Positions 53,805 to 64,000 of a stretch of 64,000 nucleotides of DNA are shown piece by piece (the stretch's first letter is position 1; every line of letters begins with the position of its first letter). A model generated the notes under the pieces. It made no database searches. It saw only the letters and a list, made by a program, of their open reading frames with translations, and had not been told where the DNA came from. The position numbers and the translations under genes are program-made. The DNA comes from an uncultured Dehalococcoidia bacterium (GTDB lineage: Bacteria; Chloroflexota; Dehalococcoidia; Lucifugimonadales; UBA3495): NCBI GenBank assembly GCA_951812535.1, contig CATOSK010000004.1:363074-427073 (forward strand), written 5' to 3'.

Positions 53805-54575
53805 ATGATGGACCCCATCAACCTGTATGGCCTGGGAGGCGACGGAGACCCCGACCCGCCGAACAACATTGTCACCGGCGATGGCCGGATCGAGGTGGTG
53901 TTCGGCGGCCACAAGGCCCGGCTGCTGCAACTCTTCGAGGAGGCCCGAAAGCAGGAGTTGGCCTGCCTGGGAGCCGTAGCGTGGCTCACGGATAGGGACA
54001 TCCTGGACGCAATGGCTACCGTGCCGAGCTCTATCCTTCTACAAAAGGAGGACTTCCTGCGGCGGGACGACGAATCCCACGACGCTAACGGCAAGCGGGA
54101 CGGCTGGCGGGACATCCTGCGGGAGCACTACGACCGCGTCGCGGAGTCCGGCCACTACCTCTTCCTGCGGCAGAATTTCCCCAACCCCCTGGGCGGGATG
54201 TCCCTGATGGGACACCAGGGTATGGCCGGGATGAGGTGTTTCGGAATCCGGAATCAGCGCGGTGCCGGAAGCCGCCCGAATCCGTTGATGCACCACAAAT
54301 TCTTGATTTTCGCCAAGCTTCTCCTGCTTCCGGATTCTGGACACGAGGGTGAAGACGACCCGCCGACGGTGCCGGTCTGGGAGCCCCGCATCGTCTGGAC
54401 GGGATCCGCGAATCTCACCAGGCTCCTCGGCAGGTCCCGCGAGAACGTCCTCATCATCCGGAACATCGTCGTGGGACTGGCGTACCTGCAGGAGTGGGTC
54501 GCCCTGATGTGCTGCAGCGAGCCCCTCGACTGGGACTCCCCGTGGGTGGACCCCGAATGGAGCGAGGGGACCTAG
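53805..54575 (+). CDS. Phospholipase-D-superfamily protein (single HKD)
   Basis: 256 residues; GGAGGTGG before the ATG at 53805. The HKD-type motif is MHHKFLIF followed some 30 residues later by IVWTGSANLTRLLGRSRENV, as in PLD-like nucleases. One motif only, so it probably dimerises. The N-terminal part (VVFGGHKARLLQLFEEARKQ) fits the first half of the fold. Such proteins are nucleases in restriction or defence, or phosphotransferases. The role here is unknown. Confidence 0.8.
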   Translation: MMDPINLYGLGGDGDPDPPNNIVTGDGRIEVVFGGHKARLLQLFEEARKQELACLGAVAWLTDRDILDAMATVPSSILLQKEDFLRRDDESHDANGKRDGWRDILREHYDRVAESGHYLFLRQNFPNPLGGMSLMGHQGMAGMRCFGIRNQRGAGSRPNPLMHHKFLIFAKLLLLPDSGHEGEDDPPTVPVWEPRIVWTGSANLTRLLGRSRENVLIIRNIVVGLAYLQEWVALMCCSEPLDWDSPWVDPEWSEGT

Positions 54576-54751
54576 GGCAAAACCATCTGGCAGTTCCCGC
54601 CGCCGTTCCATCCATCCATCGTCCTGGAGCGGCGGCGGGATCCAGGGCCAACCGGGGTTCTAGTAAATCAACCTAGTACTGGATCAAAGTTGTAATGTCA
54701 CGTATTTAATGGTCTGACCCTGGATGCTATTCTTGGGAGTGAAGTAGTGTT

Positions 54752-55815
54752 GTGGGAGGGGCAGCCGTGGTGCGGGAAGTTTACGGGGTCCATCTGAGTG
54801 TCCCGGAGAAGGGTCGGCTGAAGAAGATGATCCGTTCAGGCAGGAGTTCGGCCCAGGCAATCACCCGGGCACGTATCCTGCTGAAGACCGACGAGGGGTG
54901 GACCGCTTCCCGGGTAGCGGCGGCCCTGGACGTGTCGGAGCGGACGGTGCGCCGGGCCAAGCGCCGCTACGTGGAGGAGGGACTGGAGGAGGTGCTGCGG
55001 CACCACAACTCGCCCACGCCCCACTGCAAGGTGGATGAGAAGGTGGAGGCCCACCTGATCGCCCTGGCCTGCAGTCCGGCTCCCGAGGGTCACGACCACT
55101 GGACCCTGCGGCTGCTGGCCGACAAGACGGTGGAGTTGGGCCTGGTGGAATCGTTGTCGTACGAGACGGTGCGGCTGCACCTGAAAAAAACGAACTCAAG
55201 CCCCCGTATCAGGTACGGGGCAGGCTCTGGCGGAAGCAGCAGTGGTGCATCCCCAAGGTGAGCGCCGAGTTTGTGGCCCACATGGAAGACGTCCTGGAGC
55301 TGTACGCTGAACCCTATGATCCCCAGCGGCCGGTGGTCTGCTTCGACGAGAGTTCCACCCAGTTGCTGGCCGAGACCAGGGAGCCCCTGCCAGCGGCACC
55401 GGGGCGTCCCAGGCGCCAAGACTACGAGTACGTGAGGTGCGGCACCCGCAACCTGTTCCTTACCGGTGAGCCGAAAAGGGGCTGGCGCCACGTGGCCATC
55501 ACCCAGCGACGAACCATGCAGGACTTCGCCCAGCAGATGTGTTGGCTGGTGGATGAGGCCTACCCCGACGCTCCAGTGGTCCGCCTGGTGTTGGACAACC
55601 TCAATACCCTTAGGGTGGCGTCGCTGTACGAGGCCTTTCCGCCAGGGGAAGCTCGACGCATCGCCAAGCGGCTGGAGTTCCGCCACACCCCCAAGCACGG
55701 GAGTTGGCTGAATATGGCGGAGATGGAGTTCAGTGTGCTGGCCCGAGCCTGTCTGCGCGGGCGCAATCCCGACGCGGAAAGCCTGGAGAGGGCGGCGGCC
55801 CCCTCCCTCCGGTAG
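54752..55815 (+). CDS. IS630-family transposase, two frames joined by an A7 slip, 3' truncated
   Basis: The first frame (from GTG 54752) has an N-terminal HTH (GWTASRVAAALDVSERTVRR). After CTG-AAA-AAA at 55181-55189 it goes into a tail that stops at 55261. The -1 frame from the same A7 run (55184-55190) continues with VVCFDESSTQLLAE, VRLVLDNLNTLR and RHTPKHGSWLNMAEMEFSVL, the DDE triad of IS630. Slippage at A7 would join them. The C-terminal end is cut off at about 55800, where an unrelated transposase scrap begins. Confidence 0.85.
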
Positions 55816-55955
55816 GCCGCCAGGACTCGCCGGACCTGGCGTTCACTGATCCCCAGAACTTCGGCAGCCTGGGTTGTGGGTAGGTGATATTCCAACACGC
55901 TGTTGAGTACCTGGAGTCTGGCTTGCTCTCGCTGGTTCAATGTCACGTCCTTCAT
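55795..55955 (-). pseudogene. ISNCY-type transposase N-terminal scrap
   Basis: The minus strand opens MKDVTLNQREQARLQVLNSV and continues with an HTH (TTQAAEVLGISERQVRRVLA, then AYRREGAAALS). It is then replaced by IS630 sequence. This is the start of an ISNCY/IS1202-like transposase with its catalytic part gone. Confidence 0.65.
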
Positions 55956-56166
55956 AGACGGACATTTTCGCTGAGCAATTTACCCGGACATAATCGTAGA
56001 GCATTGACATCAATAGCAACTTGGAAATGACCAGGCTGTAGCAAGGTGGAGTTGACCCACCCAGCCGGTTGCCTGGGACCTCCGGTTCAGGACTGAGCAC
56101 CAACATTGTCATGACGGCGTTGTAGCAAGTTGGAAGTGACCCACCTCGTTCTGGTCAGCGATTCTG

Positions 56167-57824
<1,658 letters not shown>

Positions 57825-58004
57825 CGCTACCTCCTCGCATGTTGGGGCTTCACCCAGTCTGCCATGGGTGGACTGGCCCAGGATTGTGCGCGGGAAGCAT
57901 CACGGCTGTCCCATCTGCCTAAAGCGGCCTGGGACTGACTGTTAATGCCGCTGCTAGAGCAAATGACGGGTTGGAGTGCCAGTTGAAAACGTCAGCTCCA
58001 GGGG

Positions 58005-58851
58005 TTACCGGCCAAGTTCATGGGGCAACCGGAGCAGAAGGTCAGCCCGCCAAAATTTCATGATGGGCTGGTCGCCAGCAGACGAACAATAGGAAAAGCG
58101 ATATTCGAATCCAGGGTTTGGAAGGTCACCCATCGTTGGATCGTTTCCACGCTCTCTCTCCTTCAGCGTTGACATCCTCGCGTATGCCCATCGAGCCACA
58201 TCGCCGAACCGCTGCTGTTCAACCTGCTGCAGGGCCCGGCGTCGGGTCAAAAGGGGCAGTTGGTTTCCTCCGGTCAGCGAATCCCGGGTCGAGCCATTCA
58301 TCGCCTCCTCGATGTTTTGACAGCTCGAACCCTGCCCTCCGGTTCCCTGGAACGATTCGATGTCTGGAATTCCCCGCCAATCGTGCACGGTCAGCTTCAT
58401 GATCAGCAGACCGTCCTTGATATCGGCATCCCCCACGTCGATGTCGAGATCCCTGCGTTTCACCAGGTATCTCCTCAGCTCATCCAAGGCGGCCTCAGCC
58501 CAGCGTTGGCTGCTGAACACCACGGCCAGCGTAGCCTGGCTGGTCTCCTCGTCCCTCCCGGTGATGGTGCTGGCCTCGCAGCCTGCAGGGCCCGTCCCAG
58601 GGCTGTCTGGTCGTCCCTGCCAGTCCTTCCCCCCGGCCAGGCTCTTGAGGAGATCCTGTGACCATCTTCTCCGGGCTCACGATGCAGGAACCGTCGTCCT
58701 CGAAAAGGGCCCGGGTGGTGGTCTCGGACCGGTGCTGCCGGATGGGGAAGTCCCTGCAGGTCTCCTGATCCAACTCCTCTTCAACCCGGGAAGCCCGGTT
58801 GCCCAGTTCGGCGCCCAACCAGCCCGCGATTGGCCCTCCCCAAAAAGCCAA
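58005..58851 (-). pseudogene. Hypothetical protein split across two frames
   Basis: The first frame (from TTG 58851) reads AELGNRASRVEEELDQETCR to DDGSCIVSPEKM. The second picks up at about 58660 with SQDLLKSLAGGKDWQGRPDS and continues to RRYLVKRRDLDIDVGDADIK and beyond, ending at 58005. Both halves look coding, so a frameshift near 58650-58670 is likely. No family recognised. Confidence 0.35.
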
Positions 58852-58910
58852 AGCCTGCCTCGCCCAGGTTGGTTCAAAATGTTGGGAACCAAATAAAAGG
58901 AGACTGGATC

Positions 58911-60262
58911 ATGGAAAATACCCAGGAATATTCCATTCACCCGCTGGCGCTTCTGTCGCCGGACAGGACTCCCGAAGAACAGGCGGTGCTGGTGGAGAGC
59001 ATATCCGAGCTGGATCAACTGGTGCCCATTACCCGCTGGGGCAACCAGATCGTAGATGGCCGGCACCGGCTGCACGCGTGCAATGAGCTTGGGTTGTAGC
59101 CCAGGTTTCAAGACCTCCCTGACGACGCTGACGTAAAGGGGCAGGTGATGGCCCGACAGGTGTTGGGGCGGACCATGTCGGACAGCCAAAAGGCGGCTTA
59201 CCTCGCCGAACTCTGCTTGTGGTCACCCCCCGGGCGCCCCCGGGCCGATGACGAACACTCTGCATGAATGCAGAGTTTAACGGTGGAAGAGGCAGCGAAG
59301 CAGGGAGGGGTAGGCCCCCGCCTGGTGGGCTACGGCAAGAAGGTTGTTTCACCCGAGAGCACTGCAATTCCGGAATTGCGTAGAGCCCTGCGCCAGGGTC
59401 AGATCAAAGCCATCGACGCTTGTCAGGTGTTGGACGAACCGCCCGAGGTGCAGCAGAGGGCATTGAATCTCGTGATCAATGGGAAGGCCAGGACGATCTC
59501 CCGGGCCATCCGGAAGGTGAAGCAGGAGGCCTCCCCCCTAACGATGCCGAGCAACACCCATCCATTCGGAGGAGTCCCATCAAGGACACCGTTACCATCC
59601 ACTCGGTTCCAGTAGAAGACCTGCACTCCATCGTGCCTCAGGCCAGCGTGGACGCGATAATAGCCAAGGTCCATCATGACAAGGACCTCCTTGCGTCGTG
59701 CAAAAAGCTCTCAACATTTGCGGTGCATGCCCTCAATGATAGGGGAGTAATGGTCGTCATTGGTCTGAGTCAACACCTCCCGGTGCTGTTGAACGGCCTG
59801 TTCAACAACCGGCTGGCCTTTGTCGATGAGTGGAGCATCGCCCTTGCCGGACCACCGATACAACTGGAAAAGCGGGCGCATGATATTTCCATATCGCACC
59901 TGCCCGCGCTCGTCTTTGGCAAGAAATCCTTCCGCCCTCTGGATCTCAACAACCAAATCAGTATCCCTGAGCCGGGACTCTTGCCCCCTGGACTGGGCCG
60001 CACCGGCGCGGCTTTCGAGGAACTCACGGACATCTTCACCCGCCCGGGCCAGCGCGTGTGCAACCCGGCTATGTGGGGCGAGCACTGGTCGGCGCTGGCA
60101 GCCCGGAAAACCCGCTGTGACTTCATCGGCGCCGACCATTCGGAAAAAGGGATTGCCTCCATCTGGAAGAAGATGTACGCCGCGGAAGCAAGGTTGGTTA
60201 CCGGAAGCGCCTCCATCGATGAACACTCGGATTCAGGACACTCCGGAAACGGCGCCGCCTGA
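58911..60262 (+). pseudogene. ParB-methyltransferase-like paralog, decayed
   Basis: Begins MENTQEYSIHPLALLSPDRT with a good ribosome site and aligns throughout with the protein at 52034. A TAG at 59097-59099, a TGA at 59265-59267 (inside the palindrome) and a frameshift between about 59530 and 59575 break it. The last part, DTVTIHSVPVEDLHSIVPQA to the end, is intact in its frame. The DPPY position reads IAKVHH, even further from a working methyltransferase. Confidence 0.85.
59257..59276 (+). repeat. Perfect palindrome within the ParB-like paralog
   Basis: ACTCTGCAT (59257-59265), two bases, ATGCAGAGT (59268-59276), followed by TTAAC. It occupies the same position as the unrelated palindrome at 52378-52401. 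Confidence 0.7.
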
Positions 60263-60404
60263 ATGGCGATAGCGGTGGTGTCGACACGGCCCAACCATCG
60301 CGCCAAATCCCGGGTCCCGCGACTTTGCTTACCATGTTGAAGACATGGGGCAGCGGTCCTAAGGCCCCACGTCCAACCGACCAGGGCACAACGCGAGGTG
60401 AACA

Positions 60405-62390
60405 ATGAACGTGGACGAGACGCTCCGGCAACGACCGACCACTCCGGACCCCGACCAGGAACGGGCCGCCGGTGCTTCAGAAAGATTTGTTCTGATCACC
60501 GGGGTCCCCGGCTCGGGCAGGACGTACACCCTGGTCGAAACCATCGCCTCACTGCTGAAGAACGGGGCAACTCCGGCCCAGATCCGGTGCCTCACCTGCA
60601 CCACCCACGGCAAACTGGACCTGGAGCACAGGTTGGAACTGCACCCAGTGACCCGCGAAGTTCTGTCCGAGATCATGGTTGCCCCGTTCCCCGAGTTGGC
60701 GCTGAACATCCTCTACACCCCGGGAGTGGACATCCCGGGCGCACCCCGGGGCTTCACCCTCTGGGACCGCCGGCAGGCCGACCAGGCATTCGAGGACCTG
60801 GTCGCCGCCCACTTCGACCCAGCCCCAAAGCCCCGGGCCATCCGCCGGGCAATCGCCTGGGCCCACCTGAACCGGCAACGGCATGCCGACGAGCCCCTGC
60901 CCGCCGAGGAGAGGTGGTGGCTGGAAGCGGTGGAATTGGTGTCCCATCGAAAGAGGCAGGATGGCGTGCTGGCCTACGACGACCTGGTGCCCGCCGCCGT
61001 CAGCGCCATGAAATCGGTGCCCGGGGTCGCAGACCGTCACCGGAACCAGAGGGACGTCCACTGGGGGGTCGATGACTTCCAGGAGATCACCCCGGCCCAA
61101 TATGACCTCCTCATGCTGGGCCTCGGACCCGAGGGTTCCATCACCGTCAGCTACAACGCCGACGGGGCGGTGGGAGTGAGCAGGGGATCCAGCCCCGGCA
61201 TGCTGGACCAGTTCGTGCTGGAAGCGGGCCCCCGGGGCCCGGGCGTCTACGTGCTCTCCACCAACCACCGCAGCTCCCCTCCGCTGGGCAAGATAGTCGA
61301 CAGGCTCACGCCCCAGCAACTTGCCGGGGATACCAGGCCGGACGGAGGGGCGATACCGAGAAGGGGCCGCCCCCGACTGACCGCGGTGGAGGGGCGGCCG
61401 GTGGACCAGGGCGCCCGGGTGCTGACCGACGCCCGGTGGCTGCACGAACAGTACGGACGCCCATGGGAGGAGATGGCCGTCCTCTACGACCGGTCCGCGA
61501 CCTTCGACGGGATCCGGACCATGGCCATCGCCCGAGGCATCCCCCACACCGTCCTGGGAGGGGACGGGTTCCGGGACGGAGACGCTGACTCGGTCCTCGC
61601 CATGCTCCAGCTGGCGGCCAACCCCCGGGACCCCGGCTCATTCCGCCGTGCGGCATCGACCTCCAGGCGGGCTCCCCGCCTGTTGGATTCCAAAGCGGCG
61701 CAGGCCGTCTATTCCACGGCGCGAACGCAGCGCTGCGACCTCATCAGCGCGGCGGAGATCCGCCTGGCCGGCTACAGGGACGGCAGCAGAGCCCACCGCG
61801 ACCTGGAACACGTCACCGAGGCGTCGCGCATCCTGCAGCGGATGATATCGGACCGCAACACCACCATCCATGAGCTATGCCAGGTGGCGTGGAGACTCCT
61901 CCGGGTGGGACAGGGGGTAACCCCGGGGGAACCCGCCGACCCCCAGACCCGGTTGCTGTTCCGGTGGGCCAGGGAGCAGGATTCGGCCCCGGGGACTCTT
62001 CCCGAGAGACTGCCGTGGTTTCTGTATACCATGAACCCCGACGTCAATCGGGACCAGCTGCCCCTGGAGAGGAACGACCCCCTGGACAGCGGCCGGGGCA
62101 TGACCTTCAGCACCATAGAGGCGGCCGCGGGCCTCGAGTGGGGAACCGTCTTCCTGGTGAATACCACGGAAGCCAGCTTCCCGGGGAAGCCTGGCCAGGA
62201 TGGCGGGGAACGCGTGCTTCGGGCTCGCCGGAGGTTCTACCAGGCCTCCACCCGGGCCCGGGACGAACTGCGGTACTACTACCCGGTGATCAGCGGGGAG
62301 ACCTGGCATGCCCAGCCCTCCAGTCTCCTGGAAGGGCTGGAGGACGGCCTGCTGGAGCGGATATGGATTGGGCCCCGGGACCCCTGGTAG
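60405..62390 (+). CDS. UvrD/PcrA-like SF1 protein with altered helicase motifs
   Basis: 661 residues; GAGGTGA before ATG 60405. The order of SF1A motifs is kept: Walker A LITGVPGSGRTYTL (the usual Lys of GKT is Arg), motif II VDDFQEITPAQYDLL (DExQ-like), a motif III/IV region with LSTNHRSSPPL, motif V region FSTIEAAAGLEWGTVFLVN (usually TIHKAKGLE) and motif VI FYQASTRARDELRYYYP. The changes in Walker A and motif V suggest weak or no ATPase. It may be a regulatory or DNA-binding relative. Confidence 0.82.
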   Translation: MNVDETLRQRPTTPDPDQERAAGASERFVLITGVPGSGRTYTLVETIASLLKNGATPAQIRCLTCTTHGKLDLEHRLELHPVTREVLSEIMVAPFPELALNILYTPGVDIPGAPRGFTLWDRRQADQAFEDLVAAHFDPAPKPRAIRRAIAWAHLNRQRHADEPLPAEERWWLEAVELVSHRKRQDGVLAYDDLVPAAVSAMKSVPGVADRHRNQRDVHWGVDDFQEITPAQYDLLMLGLGPEGSITVSYNADGAVGVSRGSSPGMLDQFVLEAGPRGPGVYVLSTNHRSSPPLGKIVDRLTPQQLAGDTRPDGGAIPRRGRPRLTAVEGRPVDQGARVLTDARWLHEQYGRPWEEMAVLYDRSATFDGIRTMAIARGIPHTVLGGDGFRDGDADSVLAMLQLAANPRDPGSFRRAASTSRRAPRLLDSKAAQAVYSTARTQRCDLISAAEIRLAGYRDGSRAHRDLEHVTEASRILQRMISDRNTTIHELCQVAWRLLRVGQGVTPGEPADPQTRLLFRWAREQDSAPGTLPERLPWFLYTMNPDVNRDQLPLERNDPLDSGRGMTFSTIEAAAGLEWGTVFLVNTTEASFPGKPGQDGGERVLRARRRFYQASTRARDELRYYYPVISGETWHAQPSSLLEGLEDGLLERIWIGPRDPW

Positions 62391-63088
62391 AAGGGCGGCA
62401 CCATCCGTCAATACCACCAGCGCGATGTGCGGGACTCGGGGAATCTTCGGGCCGGCACCAACCGGCGGGAATCCCGGGCACTCGGGACTACAACCGGAAG
62501 ACCGCCGGAATTCCCCTCCGGATGGAGAGGACACACCCGGATGGTGAAATTAAGCTTGTAGGCCCTAACAAGGACCATCCCGCTTCCCCCTGGCCTACCG
62601 CGAGTACGAGACCGGGAAACGTGGAGCACACCGGGATGCTTGGGCCCACCGTCATCGGGTCGGTTTGTTGTCCGGAAACTCCGAGCACATCCCCAACCGG
62701 TTAGCCCTGTGCCGGGGCACCCCCTGCTGGTCTCTGGAACCCCGTCCGGCTGTTTTGCCCGACCGGAACCGCCCAGCTGAAGGCCGGCGCCGGTCGGCCC
62801 GGATTGAAAATGCACATAGCCATGGTTGACCCCTTCGGGAAGAGACGAACCGGTTGTCCGGATTTCTGCCGCAGTCCGCGCAGTTCCGGGGATGTTGTGC
62901 AGGGGTCCCCTGTAAGACCGCCAACCCGCATCGGCGATGGTGCCGGTTGCTGGCCGGAGTACCGGCCCGGGCATCGGAGGCCGCTGGTAATCCCAGGCGA
63001 TGACAGCAATGATGATGGTGATGACGGGGTACCCGGGGAGTGCTCCGGACCGGCCTCCGGTGTCAGCGAGAACGAGAACGGGACCAGG
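62391..63088. other. About 700 bp without a supported gene
   Basis: Short frames occur on both strands but none has a start signal or family. ATGATGATGGTGATGACGG at 63009-63027 is low-complexity. Confidence 0.4.
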
Positions 63089-63997
63089 TCAGGCCCGTCC
63101 GTTGGAACGGGCCGCGGGGAGCGGTCGGGGACCGGATACCCTGGGATGGGCGCCGGCGGGTGCTCGAAGCCGCACCGGGCTCCCGTAGTCCGACCAGGTC
63201 CTGTCGTTGTCCAGGGGCCCGTGTTCTTCCAGCCGGTCCCTGGTCGTGGTGATCATGGGGATCCCCAGTTCAAGGCCCTCTTCCTGGAAATTCCGTTCCG
63301 CCGCGTCGGTTTCGGCGATCAGCGCCATCGGCCAGTCGTCCTGACGGCGGGGATTCGCGTATCCCAACTCCTTGGCCCTCACCCGTTCACCGCTCCGGGC
63401 GGTGCGTTCCAGTTCGAAGTAGATCCAGGTGGGACCGAAGACGTCGCTGTCCAGGAAACCGACGATGTCCGGCGCAATGGCGCCGTCGCCCATATGTTCC
63501 CAGGAACGCTCCCCGGTGGCCACCGGGACACCGGCCTTCGACAGCTGGACATAGAGGCGGGTCAGGCGGTCCTCGTGGGTCTGGCGGCTGCCCCGCCGGC
63601 CCCGGTTATCCTTTCCCTTGCCCTGTCCACCAGAGGCGCCGGATGTCTTGCCCTTCTCCTTCGTTGTGGCCGACCTGACCCGGTCCCTCAGGACCAGGTG
63701 GTTCCGGCCCGTGGATGACAGTGCGTATCTGTTTCCCCTCTCCTTCGCCAGCTGGAGACACTGCACCAGACCCCGTTTGACCAGGACTGCCAGCCGCCGG
63801 ACCACGGCTCGGCCCGGGTCCACCTCTCCCAGAGCTTCCCGGATCGCGCGGGCCGGAATCCAGGGCCGTTCCGCCAGGAGGTCCAGGATGCTGTTGGTCA
63901 GAACACTACCCTCCCGGCCCCATACGTAGCTCTCATCCTTGCCATTCTTGGCCCAGGGTGACGACCGCACACGCCGCACCCACGGCCACCCGCCCAT
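63089..63997 (-). CDS. Replication-relaxation-like winged-helix / nuclease-fold protein (may extend past window)
   Basis: 302 codons are open to the window edge; ATG at 63997 is only the first visible start. A winged helix (about 35-100, LTNSILDLLAERPWIPARAI) is followed by a basic linker and an alpha/beta domain with APDIVGFLDSD, then IYFELERTARSGERVRAKEL. That PD...E/D-x-E layout is seen in replication-relaxation proteins of integrative elements. The C-terminal 25 residues look weak. The family is assigned from layout only. Confidence 0.6.
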   Translation of the reverse strand: MGGWPWVRRVRSSPWAKNGKDESYVWGREGSVLTNSILDLLAERPWIPARAIREALGEVDPGRAVVRRLAVLVKRGLVQCLQLAKERGNRYALSSTGRNHLVLRDRVRSATTKEKGKTSGASGGQGKGKDNRGRRGSRQTHEDRLTRLYVQLSKAGVPVATGERSWEHMGDGAIAPDIVGFLDSDVFGPTWIYFELERTARSGERVRAKELGYANPRRQDDWPMALIAETDAAERNFQEEGLELGIPMITTTRDRLEEHGPLDNDRTWSDYGSPVRLRAPAGAHPRVSGPRPLPAARSNGRA

Positions 63998-64000
63998 GTC

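Overview
The window looks like a high-GC bacterial chromosome segment. My best guess is Chloroflexota (Dehalococcoidia/SAR202-like or a sponge-associated relative). That guess rests on the many lipoproteins with proline/threonine-rich linkers after the lipobox, the SIMPL, DUF4349 and Ro60 proteins, strong GGAGG ribosome sites, and the absence of LPXTG anchors. It is an inference. There is no rRNA, canonical tRNA or CRISPR array. Accessory content is dense, with many decayed genes: in-frame stops, homopolymer frameshifts and insertion-sequence scars.

Layout. 1-5.7 kb: a partial membrane protein, a dead transposase, a stand-alone RNA polymerase alpha-CTD protein, and three cell-envelope lipoproteins. 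6-10.7 kb: an IS21 scrap, a serine recombinase, and a cassette of very small genes that includes two paralogous 55-residue proteins around a lipoprotein, ending in a TIR/deoxyribosyltransferase-like effector. 10.7-13 kb: an SDR oxidoreductase and a frameshifted Fic protein. 13.4-15.5 kb: a Ro60 (TROVE/vWA) gene followed by four tandem Y-RNA-like structures. One of these carries a T-arm and an acceptor-like stem. 15.7-18.1 kb: an IS21 element with 4-bp target duplication and an istB broken by a palindromic insert. 18.5-31.3 kb: lipoproteins and small membrane proteins, a chimeric gene with a recombinase-like start, an IS701-type element inserted exactly at a stop codon, and an RCC1-like lipoprotein.

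31.7-35.4 kb: a recombinase stub, two coupled HEPN/PaREP1-like genes and an AIPR nuclease-like gene, probably a small defence cluster. 35.6-40 kb: a nuclease scrap, a methyltransferase, a dead response regulator and a one-protein sensor kinase with receiver and DNA-binding domains. 40.1-45.3 kb: a 1703-residue surface protein with 300-bp tandem repeats. 45.6-49.8 kb: a duplicated cassette of SodC-like protein plus kinase/regulator, one copy decayed. It is followed by a peroxiredoxin whose catalytic cysteine codon is UGA, a candidate selenoprotein. 49.9-53.4 kb: an ATGA-coupled three-gene operon ending in a HATPase, small membrane genes, and a ParB-methyltransferase-like fusion. 53.5-57.2 kb: a promoter-plus-terminator unit (candidate sRNA), a PLD-family protein, an IS630 element, an ISNCY scrap and a second, reciprocally decayed IS21 copy. 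57.4-64 kb: an RHH regulator, a decayed second ParB-methyltransferase paralog, a UvrD-like protein with altered helicase motifs, and a replication-relaxation-like protein at the edge.

The most notable features are the Ro60 gene with its Y-RNA array, the in-frame UGA peroxiredoxin, and the two ParB-methyltransferase paralogs, which carry different but equally perfect palindromes at the same point of their coding sequence.
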